A DNA stretch of 64,000 nucleotides, taken from contig NZ_JAAZSQ010000002.1 of NCBI RefSeq assembly GCF_012395835.1, positions 176,957 to 240,956 of the forward strand. The letters run 5' to 3'. Below, in pieces: positions 52,598-63,186 of this stretch (positions within the stretch are counted from its first letter, which is position 1; each line of letters starts with the position of its first letter). Made by a program: the position numbers and the translations under genes. Origin of the DNA: Arthrobacter mobilis (lineage in GTDB: Bacteria; Actinomycetota; Actinomycetes; Actinomycetales; Micrococcaceae). The notes beneath the pieces are model-generated. The model saw nothing but the letters and a program-made list of their open reading frames with translations, made no database searches and was not told the origin of the DNA.

Positions 52598-53555
52598 AGG
52601 CGCCTCGCTGCAGGAGCTGCGCGCCCAGGTGCTCGCCGAGCACGGCCCGCGCGCCCGGATCGTGGCAGCCGAGAAGGTGACCGTCGGCGGGATCCGGGGC
52701 TACCTGGCCCGGCACCACTACGAGGTCACGGTGGAAATCCCCAACGGGCCGGCCGAGGGCACGCTGCAGGATGCCGTCCGCCGCGGCGCGCACGCGCTGG
52801 ACGAACCGCGGCGGGCCGGCATCGCCGCGCTGCTGGCCGAAGCCGAGGCCGCCGAGGCACAGCTGCACGGCCGCCCGCCGGAAGTGAACGTCTCCACGAG
52901 TTCGGGAGGCTTCGCCAAGCTCATGGACGACCTCACCTTCAACACCGGCGTTGGCCCGGCCGGCGCGCACGAGGACGCGGCCGGACCCAGGCCCGACGAG
53001 CCGCCGGTACCTGCCGGCGGAACGGACGACGCCGGGCCGGCCCCGGCCCCGCTGGCCGGCCCGGGGGATCTGGTGGTGGTGGCCGGACTGGGGGAGGACC
53101 CGCTGCGGGTGGCACGGTCCATGGCCGGTGCAGTCCGCGGCCTGGTCCCGCCGGGGGAGGACGGGACCATCCTGGCCGCGCCGGAGGTCAGGGCCGGCGG
53201 CGCGCTCGCCGGCACCGTCCGCCGGCCGGTCCAGGACCGCAAGAGCGCCCTGGCCGCCCGGGCCAGGGGCGTCGAACGCGGCCAGAGCGTCTTTGTGGCC
53301 TTTGGCCTGGGTCCGGGCGGACCGGACCTGGCCGGCCTGCTGCTGGTACTGGCCGGCCTCGGGGCGGACCAGCTGTGGGCTGCCGTGGACGCCGGCCGCA
53401 AGCCCGGGGATACCGCCCGCTGGGTGCAGCAGCTCCGCGAAGTGGCCACGGTGGACGCCGTCGCCGTGGAAGGACTCGCCTACACGGCGACGCCGGAAAC
53501 CGTCCTCGAGCTTGGACTGCCCATCGGCTGGAGCGACGGCGCCGCACGCGCCTGA
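52572..53555 (+). CDS. FlhF-like protein with degenerate GTPase domain
   Basis: FlhF is the SRP-type GTPase that helps place flagella. The N-terminus LQLKGASLQELRAQVLAEHG with ARIVAAEKVTVGGIRGYLAR (residues 6-47) fits the FlhF N-domain. The position after flhA is right. The G domain, however, reads VVVAGLGEDPLRVARSM at residues 168-184, where a GxxxxGKT P-loop should be, and no DTAGR or TKxD motif is seen. At 327 residues it is shorter than FlhF. It is probably a non-GTP-binding relative, perhaps a scaffold. The GTG start lies within flhA. Confidence 0.65.
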   Translation: MSPVRLQLKGASLQELRAQVLAEHGPRARIVAAEKVTVGGIRGYLARHHYEVTVEIPNGPAEGTLQDAVRRGAHALDEPRRAGIAALLAEAEAAEAQLHGRPPEVNVSTSSGGFAKLMDDLTFNTGVGPAGAHEDAAGPRPDEPPVPAGGTDDAGPAPAPLAGPGDLVVVAGLGEDPLRVARSMAGAVRGLVPPGEDGTILAAPEVRAGGALAGTVRRPVQDRKSALAARARGVERGQSVFVAFGLGPGGPDLAGLLLVLAGLGADQLWAAVDAGRKPGDTARWVQQLREVATVDAVAVEGLAYTATPETVLELGLPIGWSDGAARA

Positions 53556-53590
53556 CCTCTGCGGTGCGGCGCTTGCGATAGAGTGGGCGG

Positions 53591-53833
53591 GTGCTGGTAC
53601 TGACGCGCAAACCGGGCGAGCGGATCCTGATCGGTGAGGACATTGTCATCACCGTGCTTGACGCGCGCCGGGACGGGGTGCGCCTGGGCATCGAGGCGCC
53701 GAAAGGTGTGAAAATCCAGCGTGACGAGGTGGTGCGTGCGGTGACTGAAGCCAACGTGGCCGCCGCCGAGGCGGACCCGGATGCCGAAGACCGGATCAAG
53801 GCACTGCTGGGACTGAAAGCCGACGGCGCCTAA
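53591..53833 (+). CDS. csrA: Carbon storage regulator CsrA
   Basis: CsrA is a homodimeric RNA-binding repressor of translation. The 80-residue product MLVLTRKPGERILIGEDIVI keeps the RNA-contact residues Leu4, Arg6 and Arg44 (GVKIQRDEVV) of the family; the acidic C-terminal helix is extended. It ends the second flagellar operon, while its antagonist FliW ends the first leftward one. Targets probably include fliC (leader at 20781). The GTG has a GATAGAGTGGGCGG region upstream. Confidence 0.93.
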   Translation: MLVLTRKPGERILIGEDIVITVLDARRDGVRLGIEAPKGVKIQRDEVVRAVTEANVAAAEADPDAEDRIKALLGLKADGA

Positions 53834-53860
53834 GGCAGCCGTCGTCGACAGGCAGGTGTT

Positions 53861-53890
53861 TTGACCTGCTGCGTCCGCTCACGGTAACCT
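53861..53890 (+). promoter_or_regulatory. Promoter of rplM-rpsI
   Basis: TTGACC (53861-53866) and TAACCT (53885-53890) are 18 bases apart, a strong housekeeping-type promoter. A small dyad GCAGGT/ACCTGC (53852-53857, 53864-53869) overlaps the -35. The leader of about 200 bases to rplM (267-base gap 53834-54100) contains no gene and could hold the L13 feedback site known from other bacteria. Confidence 0.65.
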
Positions 53891-54100
53891 TGGTAGTCGT
53901 TGTGCGTGTCCATTCCCGATACGTCCATGCCCGCGTGACGGCTCAGTTGCAGAGCCACCTGGTCCGCAGGGATGGCCGGGAAGCATTGGACCACTGGTCA
54001 TTCAGTCCTCACCTGAAGTTCCGGTAGCGCATAGAAAACGTGCGTGCGTGTCCGTCAGGACGCGCCGCTACCTTGAGAACACGAAACGAAGGCAAAAACC

Positions 54101-54544
54101 GTGCGTACGTACACCCCGAAGCCCGGCGATATCAACCGCCAGTGGCACGTCATTGACGCCACCGACGTTGTCCTGGGTCGTCTTGCCAGCCAGACCGCAA
54201 CACTGCTGCGCGGAAAGCACAAGCCGACCTTTGCGTCCCACATGGATATGGGCGACTTCGTCATCATCATCAACGCCGACAAGGTGGCCCTGACCGGCGC
54301 CAAGCTCGAGCAGAAGCGCGCCTACCGCCACTCCGGCTACCCGGGTGGCCTCAAGTCGGTGAGCTACGCAGAACTGCTGGACAAGAACCCGGTCCGCGCC
54401 GTGGAGAAGGCCATTCGCGGCATGCTGCCGAAGAACTCCCTGGCCGCCCAGCAGCTGAGCAAGCTGAAGGTCTACGCCGGCCCCGAGCACCCGCACGCGG
54501 CCCAGCAGCCCAAGACCTTCGAAATCACCCAGGTCGCCCAGTAG
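54101..54544 (+). CDS. rplM: 50S ribosomal protein L13
   Basis: L13 is an early 50S assembly protein. The 147-residue product begins [20 protein letters not shown] and contains [16 protein letters not shown] and AIRGMLPKN. The GTG follows ACGAAACGAAGGCAAAAACC. It forms the standard pair with rpsI. In related genomes this pair commonly follows truA directly; here the flagellar locus lies between. Confidence 0.96.
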   Translation: MRTYTPKPGDINRQWHVIDATDVVLGRLASQTATLLRGKHKPTFASHMDMGDFVIIINADKVALTGAKLEQKRAYRHSGYPGGLKSVSYAELLDKNPVRAVEKAIRGMLPKNSLAAQQLSKLKVYAGPEHPHAAQQPKTFEITQVAQ

Positions 54545-54583
54545 TCCTGGCCACCGACTAAGAAACTTAATTCAAGGAGAATC

Positions 54584-55084
54584 GTGGCTCAGAACCCTGA
54601 AGAGCTGAACACCCCGGCTGAGGAAAACCTCACCAGCTACACCTCGGAGACCCCCGCGGCCACCGAGACCGCCAAGCGCGAGCGTCCGGCGCTGACCGTC
54701 GGCGGTTCCGCCGTGGGCCGCCGCAAGGAAGCTGTTGCCCGCGTCCGCATTGTCCCGGGCACCGGCAAGTGGACCATCAACGGCCGCGACCTGGCCAACT
54801 ACTTCCCGAACAAGCTGCACCAGCAGGAAGTCAACGATCCGTTCCGGATCCTTGAGCTTGACGGCGCCTACGACGTCATCGCCCGCATTGACGGCGGCGG
54901 CGTGTCCGGCCAGGCCGGCGCGCTGCGCCTGGGTGTGGCCCGTGCGCTGAACGAGATCGACCGTGAGAACAACCGCCCGACCCTGAAGAAGGCCGGTTTC
55001 CTCACCCGCGACGCCCGTATCATCGAGCGCAAGAAGGCCGGCCTCAAGAAGGCCCGCAAGGCCCCGCAGTACTCCAAGCGCTAA
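54584..55084 (+). CDS. rpsI: 30S ribosomal protein S9 with N-terminal extension
   Basis: S9's basic tail reaches the P-site tRNA. The core begins near residue 42 ([19 protein letters not shown]) and ends in the invariant [12 protein letters not shown]. The 166-residue length comes from a roughly 40-residue acidic/Thr-rich extension at the N-terminus. The GTG follows CAAGGAGAATC. Confidence 0.96.
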   Translation: MAQNPEELNTPAEENLTSYTSETPAATETAKRERPALTVGGSAVGRRKEAVARVRIVPGTGKWTINGRDLANYFPNKLHQQEVNDPFRILELDGAYDVIARIDGGGVSGQAGALRLGVARALNEIDRENNRPTLKKAGFLTRDARIIERKKAGLKKARKAPQYSKR

Positions 55085-55095
55085 AAACGCGCCTA

Positions 55096-55130
55096 CCCTG
55101 GCCGGATCCGCTGCGCGTCTCCGGCCAGGG
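55096..55130 (+). terminator. Terminator hairpin after rpsI
   Basis: CCCTGGCCGGA (55096-55106) and TCCGGCCAGGG (55120-55130) pair perfectly over a 13-base loop, 11 bases after the rpsI stop. It probably ends rplM-rpsI transcription. Confidence 0.65.
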
Positions 55131-55223
55131 GCCCTCGGCGGTTTTCACGCTTGGCTCCACAAGCGCCTGCATGGTGCGTGGTTCTGCAAGCGCTGAAAAC
55201 GCGTCACGAGCCGTATGGCTTTT

Positions 55224-55265
55224 CCGGACCCCGGTTGGTGGATTATTCCACCGGCCGGGGTCCGG
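55224..55265. other. Very long hairpin in the rpsI-glmM gap
   Basis: Nineteen-base arms (55224-55242 and 55247-55265) pair throughout, with two G-U wobbles, around the tetraloop TTAT. It is one of the most stable structures in the window and lies in the 302-base gap 55085-55386, which shows no gene. A second, looser inverted repeat (about 55141-55192, GTTTTCA-CGCTTG with CAAGCG-CTGAAAAC) is just upstream. Confidence 0.6.
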
Positions 55266-55372
55266 TGCGTTAAGCCTGCCGGCAGGCAGGGGCCAGGCAG
55301 ATATGCCGCGCATCCTGCCGAATCATGACGCGGTACCTGCGCCCTGTGTCCGCCGGTCACGGTTTGGCCACG

Positions 55373-55378
55373 TAAAAT
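55373..55378 (+). promoter_or_regulatory. -10 element for a leaderless glmM transcript
   Basis: TAAAAT (55373-55378) is eight bases before the glmM ATG and no ribosome-binding site is present. Transcription would start within a base or two of the ATG. Confidence 0.5.
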
Positions 55379-55386
55379 GGTCTGCG

Positions 55387-56751
55387 ATGTCTAGATTATT
55401 TGGTACTGACGGTGTCCGAGGTTTGGCCAATGGGCTGCTGACCGCAGAACTCGCCCTGCAGCTGGCGCAGGCAGCCGCGGTGGTCCTGGGCCACCGTCAG
55501 GTGGAAGAAGCCAGGCGGCCCCGGGCTGTCATCGCCCGCGATCCGCGGGCCAGCGGCGAGTTCATCGGCGCTGCGGTGGAAGCGGGGCTGGCCAGTGCCG
55601 GCGTCGACGTCTTCAACGCCGGCGTGCTGCCCACCCCGGCCGCCGCCTACCTGGTGGCTGACCTGAAGGCGGACTTCGGCGTCATGATCTCCGCCTCGCA
55701 CAACCCGGCGCCGGACAACGGCATCAAGTTTTTTGCCCGTGGCGGGCACAAGCTCCCCGACGAGGTCGAGGACGCCATCGAGGCCGAGATGGCCATGCCC
55801 CGGGTGCGCCCCACCGGCGGCGGGGTCGGGCGGATCCAGCGCTTCTCCGACGCCGAGGACCGCTACGTGGTCCACCTGCTGCAGACCTTGCCGGCCCGGC
55901 TCGAGGGACTGAAGGTGGTCCTGGACTGCGCCAACGGTGCTGCCAGCGGGTGCTCGCCGCAGGTCTTCAAGGACGCCGGCGCCGACATCGTGGTCATCGG
56001 AGCCGATCCGGACGGGCTCAATATCAATGACGGCGTGGGCTCGACCCATCTGGAGAAGCTGCAGGCCGCCGTCGTCCAGCATGGCGCGGACCTGGGCATC
56101 GCCCACGACGGCGACGCGGACCGCTGCCTGGCCGTGGACGAAAACGGTGAGGTGGTGGACGGGGACCAGATCATGACGATCCTGGCCCTGGCGCTCAAGG
56201 ACGCCGGCAGGCTCAAGGACAACGTCCTGGTCGCCACCGTCATGAGCAACCTGGGCATGAAGATCGCCCTGCGTGAGGCCGGGATCCGCGTGGAGGAAAC
56301 CGCTGTGGGGGACCGGTACGTGCTGGAGAACATGCGGGCCCACGGCTACTCCCTTGGCGGCGAGCAGTCCGGCCACGTGATCTTCTCGGATTTTGCCACC
56401 ACCGGCGACGGCGTGCTGACCGGCCTCCAGCTGGCGGCCCAGGTGGCCAAAACCGGCAAGCCCCTGTCCGTGCTGGCCACCCAAATGAAGCGCCTGCCCC
56501 AGGTGCTGATCAATGTGCGCGACGTCGACAAGGCCGCAGTGCAGACCAACCTGGCGCTGCAGAAGGTCATCGCCGATGCCTCGGCGTCGCTCGGCGAGAC
56601 CGGACGTGTGCTGCTGCGCCCCTCCGGCACGGAGCCGGTGGTGCGCGTGATGGTGGAAGCAGCCGACATGGAGACCGCCCAGTCCACCGCGGAGCTGCTG
56701 GCTGCCGCCGTCAAGAAGCATTTGTCGCTGGAACAGGAACTCGCCAGCTAG
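55387..56751 (+). CDS. glmM: Phosphoglucosamine mutase
   Basis: GlmM converts glucosamine-6-phosphate to glucosamine-1-phosphate for UDP-GlcNAc and cell-wall synthesis. The 454-residue product begins [15 protein letters not shown]. It has the phosphoserine loop SASHNP with active Ser104, the metal loop DGDADRCL at about residue 240, and the sugar loop GEQSGH. The C-terminal [12 protein letters not shown] binds phosphate. The frame is open upstream, but ATG 55387 is the family start. glmS, the preceding pathway step, lies downstream at 60844. Confidence 0.96.
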   Translation: MSRLFGTDGVRGLANGLLTAELALQLAQAAAVVLGHRQVEEARRPRAVIARDPRASGEFIGAAVEAGLASAGVDVFNAGVLPTPAAAYLVADLKADFGVMISASHNPAPDNGIKFFARGGHKLPDEVEDAIEAEMAMPRVRPTGGGVGRIQRFSDAEDRYVVHLLQTLPARLEGLKVVLDCANGAASGCSPQVFKDAGADIVVIGADPDGLNINDGVGSTHLEKLQAAVVQHGADLGIAHDGDADRCLAVDENGEVVDGDQIMTILALALKDAGRLKDNVLVATVMSNLGMKIALREAGIRVEETAVGDRYVLENMRAHGYSLGGEQSGHVIFSDFATTGDGVLTGLQLAAQVAKTGKPLSVLATQMKRLPQVLINVRDVDKAAVQTNLALQKVIADASASLGETGRVLLRPSGTEPVVRVMVEAADMETAQSTAELLAAAVKKHLSLEQELAS

Positions 56752-56764
56752 CGGAAGGCGCGCC

Positions 56765-56789
56765 GCGCCGGCGGACAACCCGACGGCGC
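56765..56789. terminator. Convergent terminator between glmM and the leftward lipoprotein gene
   Basis: GCGCCGGCGG (56765-56774) and CCGACGGCGC (56780-56789) pair with one mismatch around ACAAC in the 45-base gap. Confidence 0.45.
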
Positions 56790-56796
56790 ACGGAGG

Positions 56797-57768
56797 TCAC
56801 CGGGCGTTGACGACCACTACTTCATAGGTTTCGGCGGTCGGCGGGAAGCCGGTGTCGAACTTCGCGTTCACCACCAGCAGCTTGTTGCCGACCAGCGCCG
56901 CCGTGGTCGGCGTCTGGAACAGGTCGCTGGTGATCACCGAGTCGAGCGTGCCCGAGGTGATGTCCTCGTCCAAGGTGATCCGGCTAATCTGGTTCAGCAG
57001 GTTCTGCACCGCCCAGAGGACCCTCCCCTCCAGGACCAGGCCGTCCACGTGCGGCAGCTTGAGCCCTTCGATGGCCTTGCTGGCACCGGTTTCCGGGTCC
57101 ACGGTGTACACCGCCTCGTTCGCGCTGTGAGCCACGATCAGCCGGCCGTCGTCGGTGGCCACGATCCCGTTCAGGTTGAAGTCGCCGGGGGTCTCTGCCG
57201 CAGGCCCGGTCAGCTCCACGGTCCTGGCCTTGCCGGGTTCCTGCTCTTCCTCCAGCGGCACGGTGTACAGTACCCCGCGGCGCGAATTGGTGAACCACGC
57301 GCTGTCGGCAGTCACCGCAACGTCGTTGATGAAGCTTGTCTCCGGATCCGCGAACTCATAGGTCCGTACGTCGGCGCCGTCCGCGAGACCGTAGACGAAG
57401 CCTTGGCCGGTGCTTCCGCCTGCGACGAACAGCAGATCGCGGGACACATCCGCCGCCATGCCTGCGGCCATGCGGCCCTGCGGCGCGTCGATGAACCGCT
57501 CGGCCGTCCGCTCGTCCAGGCTGCCTTGGAAAATGTCCCCAGCCAACAGGTCGCCGGCATAGAAGGTACCGCCTTCGCCGGCGGTGATGCCTTCCGCCGA
57601 GGTCGCGCCAGGGAGCGTGATGGTGGCGGCTGGGGTCGTCAGCGGGGAGCCGGCCGGCGACGGGCCGGCCGCCGGCTCGGCGCATGCGGCCAGCAGTCCA
57701 ACCGCCGTTAGCGCCGTCAGGAAGACCGCAGGCAGAGCGCGCCGGGGCCGGGAAGCTGTCTGGGGCAT
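56797..57768 (-). CDS. SMP-30/NHL-like beta-propeller lipoprotein
   Basis: The 323-residue product has a lipoprotein signal with Cys29 (LLAAC) and a Pro/Ser/Ala-rich linker. Repeated propeller strands follow (GTFYAGDLLAGDIFQG, FINDVAVTADSAWFTNS, DFNLNGIVATDDGRLIVAH, HVDGLVLEGRVLWAVQN). The pattern fits the SMP-30/gluconolactonase superfamily, often called superoxide dismutase-like or hypothetical in actinobacteria. Catalytic metal ligands were not identified. It is anchored outside the membrane; function unknown. Confidence 0.7.
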   Translation of the reverse strand: MPQTASRPRRALPAVFLTALTAVGLLAACAEPAAGPSPAGSPLTTPAATITLPGATSAEGITAGEGGTFYAGDLLAGDIFQGSLDERTAERFIDAPQGRMAAGMAADVSRDLLFVAGGSTGQGFVYGLADGADVRTYEFADPETSFINDVAVTADSAWFTNSRRGVLYTVPLEEEQEPGKARTVELTGPAAETPGDFNLNGIVATDDGRLIVAHSANEAVYTVDPETGASKAIEGLKLPHVDGLVLEGRVLWAVQNLLNQISRITLDEDITSGTLDSVITSDLFQTPTTAALVGNKLLVVNAKFDTGFPPTAETYEVVVVNAR

Positions 57769-57852
57769 GGGATTCTCCCGTCCGCGTTGGATGAGCGGGA
57801 GCCACCGGAGCAGGCTCCCTGTGGTTATTTCCAGCGTACGCCTGTCAGACGG

Positions 57853-58324
57853 CTAACCGGCATTGCCGGCCGTGCCGTGCTCCTCCAGCAGGCGGTTGCG
57901 CAGCACGGACGCGCTGTCGCTCTCCGGCGCCGGGTCACCGTGGCGGTGGATGATTCTCCATTCGCCGTCCTCGCGCCGGAAGACGGTGGTGACCCGCAGC
58001 GCGTAGGACATCGGGGCTCCGCCGTCCAGCGAGGCAGTGGTGTGCTCGATGCCGACAATGGACAATGTAGGCCAGGTCGCCGCTCGCGCCGGCCGCTATC
58101 ACCTCGTACTCGAACACCTCGCAGTTCGAAAAACGCGATGCGAGCCACCCGAATATCGGGGCCATCTCGCTCTGCCCGCTCTTCACCGCGGCACCGAACA
58201 GCGTCACCGGATCGGTGCGCGACCACAGGGCAATCCGCGGGCCGGCGTTGCCGTTGTGGAGGGCCCTCTCGGTCTCTGTCAGGCGCGGCATCACCGCTGC
58301 CAGGAACGTATCCACTTCTCCCAC
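57853..58324 (-). pseudogene. SnoaL/DUF4440-like gene frameshifted by a 7-bp tandem duplication
   Basis: Read leftward, an open frame from GTG 58324 (after GAAGGGGACACC) encodes VGEVDTFLAAVMPRLTETER to AGASGDLAYIV. It then shifts to the frame encoding VGIEHTTASLDGGAPMSYAL and RVTTVFRREDGEWRIIHRHG, which ends at 57853. The join holds a duplicated GACAATG (58054-58060 and 58061-58067, plus strand). Removing one copy restores a 155-residue SnoaL-like protein with the usual GDLAYIVGIEH strand. The family covers ketosteroid-isomerase-like folds of varied function. Confidence 0.8.
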
Positions 58325-58465
58325 GGTGTCCCCTTCGCTTGGACCCCCTGATCCAGTATCGGCGCGCCCCCCGGCGGCGCCGCAAGGACGCCGCGGGCAC
58401 CCCGGAGAGTGGGGTGCGAGGGCCCCGCCGTGGCGCGTCAGCGACACTGCGGGAGCGCCCCAATC

Positions 58466-58882
58466 TCAGCGGGGCGGCAGGTCCTGGCCGCGGGCCTGGA
58501 GGGCATCGCGGATCTCGGTCAGCAGCGCGATCTGCGGATCCACCGGGGTCTCCTCGTCCTTGGCCGCAATGCCGAACTTCCGGTCGCGCAGGGCGATCAG
58601 CTTGTTCATCGGCAGCACGATGGCGAAGTAAATGGCCGCAGCTACCAGCAGGAAGTTGACGATGGCGGTGAGCAGCACACCGAACTCGACGAAGTTGCCG
58701 TTGAAGTTCCAGCGGGCGAATTCGTCGAAATTCGGCGAACCAACCAGGCCGGCGATGAACGGCATGAGCACGTTCTTGACCAGCGCGTTGACCACGTTCC
58801 CAAAGGCGGCACCGATAACCACCGCGACCGCGAGGTCGATGACATTGCCCTTCATGATGAATTCTTTGAAACCCTGCAGCAT
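58466..58882 (-). CDS. mscL: Large-conductance mechanosensitive channel
   Basis: MscL opens under membrane tension to release solutes. The 138-residue product begins MLQGFKEFIMKGNVIDLAVA, contains the first membrane helix VVIGAAFGNVVNALVKNVLM and the second (LLTAIVNFLLVAAAIYFAIV), and ends in a cytoplasmic helix with ALLTEIRDAL. The frame is open upstream; the ATG at 58882 is the family start. It is leftward, between the frameshifted gene and the VanY-like gene. Confidence 0.95.
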   Translation of the reverse strand: MLQGFKEFIMKGNVIDLAVAVVIGAAFGNVVNALVKNVLMPFIAGLVGSPNFDEFARWNFNGNFVEFGVLLTAIVNFLLVAAAIYFAIVLPMNKLIALRDRKFGIAAKDEETPVDPQIALLTEIRDALQARGQDLPPR

Positions 58883-58914
58883 GACCACCAGCCTAGACGC
58901 CCGCGGCGCGGACC

Positions 58915-59748
58915 TTACCGGTAGTCGGGCGCCGGTGGGAGCCCGAAGTACGTCTCCAGCGCCTCGACGCCCCGGTCGGCCATGTCCGCGGCCACGTCCT
59001 TGCCCACATAGCGCAGATGCCAGGGTTCGGCAGCATAACCGGTGACGGACTCCTGCCCGGGCTGGTAGCGCACGATGAACCCGAAGCGGTGGGCGTTCCG
59101 GGCCACCCACTGACCGGCGGCCGTGTCGCCGAAGCAGGCGCTGAGATTGCAGCTTCCGTCCGGATCGCCGACATCCACCGCGAGGCCGGTCTGGTGCTCG
59201 GAGTAGCCAGGCCGTGCCGAAACCCGGTCCGCTCCGGCCTGGCCATTCACATTGACCCAGTGCTGGTAGGTGGACACCTGTGTCTGGTAGGAACGGAAGC
59301 CGCTGAGCAGGGTCATCGGCACCCCGTCCGCCGCGGCTGCGGCGAACATCCGTTCGACGGCGCCGGCTGTGGCGTCGCGGACCACGGCCGCGTCCCCGCC
59401 CGGGCCCAGCGGAACGGCGGGCAGGCGCAGATCGGCAGGGGCGTAGTCGAGCGGCTTCAGCGGCCGGGTCTTGTTGACGACGACGTCGAGGCGTGCCGGG
59501 TTGTCGTGTCCCTCCGCGGGGGCGGGGACAGGTTCCGTAGCCGGCGGTGCCGGCTCAGGCGGGGGCGCCGGCGTGTCCTTCTCCGGTTCCGCCGGCGCGG
59601 GGGAGGCACCCCGGGTGCCGGCCGCCGGCGTCGTCGTGGCGGAAGGTACCGGGCCGCTGGAGGCCGCCGGACCGGACGCGCCTGGGCTGCAGGCAGCCAG
59701 CAGCAGCACCAGGCCGGCGGCGGCGAAGGCTGTGCGCATGGATCTCAT
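58915..59748 (-). CDS. VanY-type D-alanyl-D-alanine carboxypeptidase lipoprotein (M15B)
   Basis: It trims the terminal D-Ala from peptidoglycan stem peptides. The 277-residue product has a lipobox ending at Cys20 (LLLAAC) and a Pro/Ala-rich linker (30-85). The M15B zinc site follows: SEHQTGLAVD (183-192, ligands His185 and Asp192), then EPWHLRYV with Glu241 and the ligand His244. It is anchored outside the membrane. Two Met codons (1 and 4) are possible starts. It is directly downstream of coaA (one base apart). Confidence 0.88.
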   Translation of the reverse strand: MRSMRTAFAAAGLVLLLAACSPGASGPAASSGPVPSATTTPAAGTRGASPAPAEPEKDTPAPPPEPAPPATEPVPAPAEGHDNPARLDVVVNKTRPLKPLDYAPADLRLPAVPLGPGGDAAVVRDATAGAVERMFAAAAADGVPMTLLSGFRSYQTQVSTYQHWVNVNGQAGADRVSARPGYSEHQTGLAVDVGDPDGSCNLSACFGDTAAGQWVARNAHRFGFIVRYQPGQESVTGYAAEPWHLRYVGKDVAADMADRGVEALETYFGLPPAPDYR

Positions 59749-59749
59749 C

Positions 59750-60727
59750 TCAGGTCTTCCGCAGCAGCATCCTGCGGACCGAATGGTCGGCGTCCTTGGT
59801 CAGCACCAGCTGGGCCCGGCCGCGGGTGGGAAGCACGTTCTGGCGCAGGTTCGGTTCGTTGATCCGCTTCCAGATATCCAGTGCCGTGGCCCGCGCCTCC
59901 TGGTCGGTCAGGTAGGCATAGCGGTGGAAATAGGACTCCGGCTTGGCGAACGCGGACGAGCGCAGCTTCAGGAAGCGCCTGACATACCACTCTTCGATGT
60001 AGGAGGTGCGGGCATCCACGTAGACGGAGAAATCGAAGAAATCGCTGACCGCCAGCGAGGACCGCCCGTCCAGCTGGGGCCGGGCCGCCTGCAGCACGTT
60101 CAGGCCCTCGACAATCAGTACGTCCGGGCGGCGGACCACTACCTCGCGGTCGGGGAGGATGTCGTAGGTCAGGTGCGAGTACATCGGGGCACGGACTTCC
60201 TCCGCCCCGGACTTCACCTCGCTGACGAAACGCAGCAGGGCCCGGCGGTTGTAGGACTCCGGGAAGCCCTTGCGTTCCATCAGCCCGCGCCGGATCAGTT
60301 CGGCATTGGGGTAGAGGAAACCGTCCGTCGTGACCAGCTCCACGTTCGGGGTGCCCGGCCAGCGCCTCAGCATTTCCCGCAGCACGCGGGCGGTGGTGGA
60401 CTTGCCCACGGCCACGGAACCGGCGACGCCGATCACGAAGGGGGTGCGGCGGAAGCGCTCGCCGAGGAAGGTGGTGGTGGCCCGGTGCAGTTCGCCGGCG
60501 CCGGCCACATAGAGGTTGAGCAGGCGGGAGAGCGGCAGGTACACCTCCCGGACTTCATTCATATCCAGCTGCTCGCCCAAGCCTCGCAGCCGCTCGATGT
60601 CCTCCTCGTTCAGCGGCTGTTCCAGCTCATTGGAAAGGCGGGACCAGGTCTGGCGGTCCAGCTCCACGAAGGGTGTGAAGTTACTCTCACCGGTGGACGC
60701 CGACGTCTTCAGTGTCGGTTCACTCAC
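59750..60727 (-). CDS. coaA: Pantothenate kinase, type I
   Basis: CoaA phosphorylates pantothenate, the first and controlling step of coenzyme A synthesis. The 325-residue product has the P-loop [11 protein letters not shown] at residues 100-110 (Lys109). The family signatures [15 protein letters not shown] and [20 protein letters not shown] are also present, as is [12 protein letters not shown]. The start is GTG at 60727. It is divergent from glmS. acpS, which uses coenzyme A, is close by. Confidence 0.95.
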   Translation of the reverse strand: MSEPTLKTSASTGESNFTPFVELDRQTWSRLSNELEQPLNEEDIERLRGLGEQLDMNEVREVYLPLSRLLNLYVAGAGELHRATTTFLGERFRRTPFVIGVAGSVAVGKSTTARVLREMLRRWPGTPNVELVTTDGFLYPNAELIRRGLMERKGFPESYNRRALLRFVSEVKSGAEEVRAPMYSHLTYDILPDREVVVRRPDVLIVEGLNVLQAARPQLDGRSSLAVSDFFDFSVYVDARTSYIEEWYVRRFLKLRSSAFAKPESYFHRYAYLTDQEARATALDIWKRINEPNLRQNVLPTRGRAQLVLTKDADHSVRRMLLRKT

Positions 60728-60830
60728 TTAAGAATTGTGCCTGTTCGGATGAACTTTCCCCAAAATGGCGGCGTTTGGTCCTGCACGGCAGGGACCTGGC
60801 CAGGTGCACGCCGCGCCGGGCCGGGGCAGG

Positions 60831-60836
60831 TACCCT
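60831..60836 (+). promoter_or_regulatory. -10 element for a leaderless glmS transcript
   Basis: TACCCT (60831-60836) is seven bases before the glmS ATG; no ribosome-binding site is present and the 116-base divergent gap is too short for a glmS ribozyme plus leader. Confidence 0.4.
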
Positions 60837-60843
60837 TGAACGC

Positions 60844-62736
<1,893 letters not shown>

Positions 62737-62781
62737 GTCCGCACCGGACCTGCCGCCGGGGAGGCTGGGGAAGGATCTGCC

Positions 62782-63132
62782 GTGATCGTAGGCATTGGCG
62801 TGGATGTGGTGGATGTGCCGCGTTTCCGGCGCCAGCTGGAGCGCACCCCCGGGCTGCGCGAGCGGCTGTTCACCCCGGCCGAGCGGTTGCTGAACACCCG
62901 CTCCCTGGCGGCGCGCTTTGCCGCCAAGGAGGCTATTGCCAAGGCCTTGGGGGCGCCGGCAGGGATGAACTGGCAGGACTGCACCATCAGTGTGGACGGC
63001 GCGGGGGATCCGTACCCCGAGCTCACCGGCACGGTGGCGGCGGCGGCGCGGGCCAGGGGAGTGGCGATCTGGCACCTGTCCATGAGCCACGACGGCGACC
63101 TGGCCACGGCCATGGTGGTGGCCGAGAAGTAG
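62782..63132 (+). CDS. acpS: Holo-[acyl-carrier-protein] synthase
   Basis: AcpS moves phosphopantetheine from coenzyme A to acyl carrier proteins. The 116-residue product [20 protein letters not shown] has the metal ligands Asp8 and Glu50 ([13 protein letters not shown]) and ends [17 protein letters not shown]. The GTG follows GGAAGGATCTGCC and lies 45 bases after glmS, so co-transcription is likely. Confidence 0.94.
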   Translation: MIVGIGVDVVDVPRFRRQLERTPGLRERLFTPAERLLNTRSLAARFAAKEAIAKALGAPAGMNWQDCTISVDGAGDPYPELTGTVAAAARARGVAIWHLSMSHDGDLATAMVVAEK

Positions 63133-63186
63133 CTCAGTAGGGTAGTAAGGGTACAGACCTTTTCCGGCGACTACTGGGAGCACAGC

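Noticed and set aside
60728..60843. glmS ribozyme/riboswitch
   Set aside because: The gap to coaA is too short and a -10 element lies directly before the start codon.
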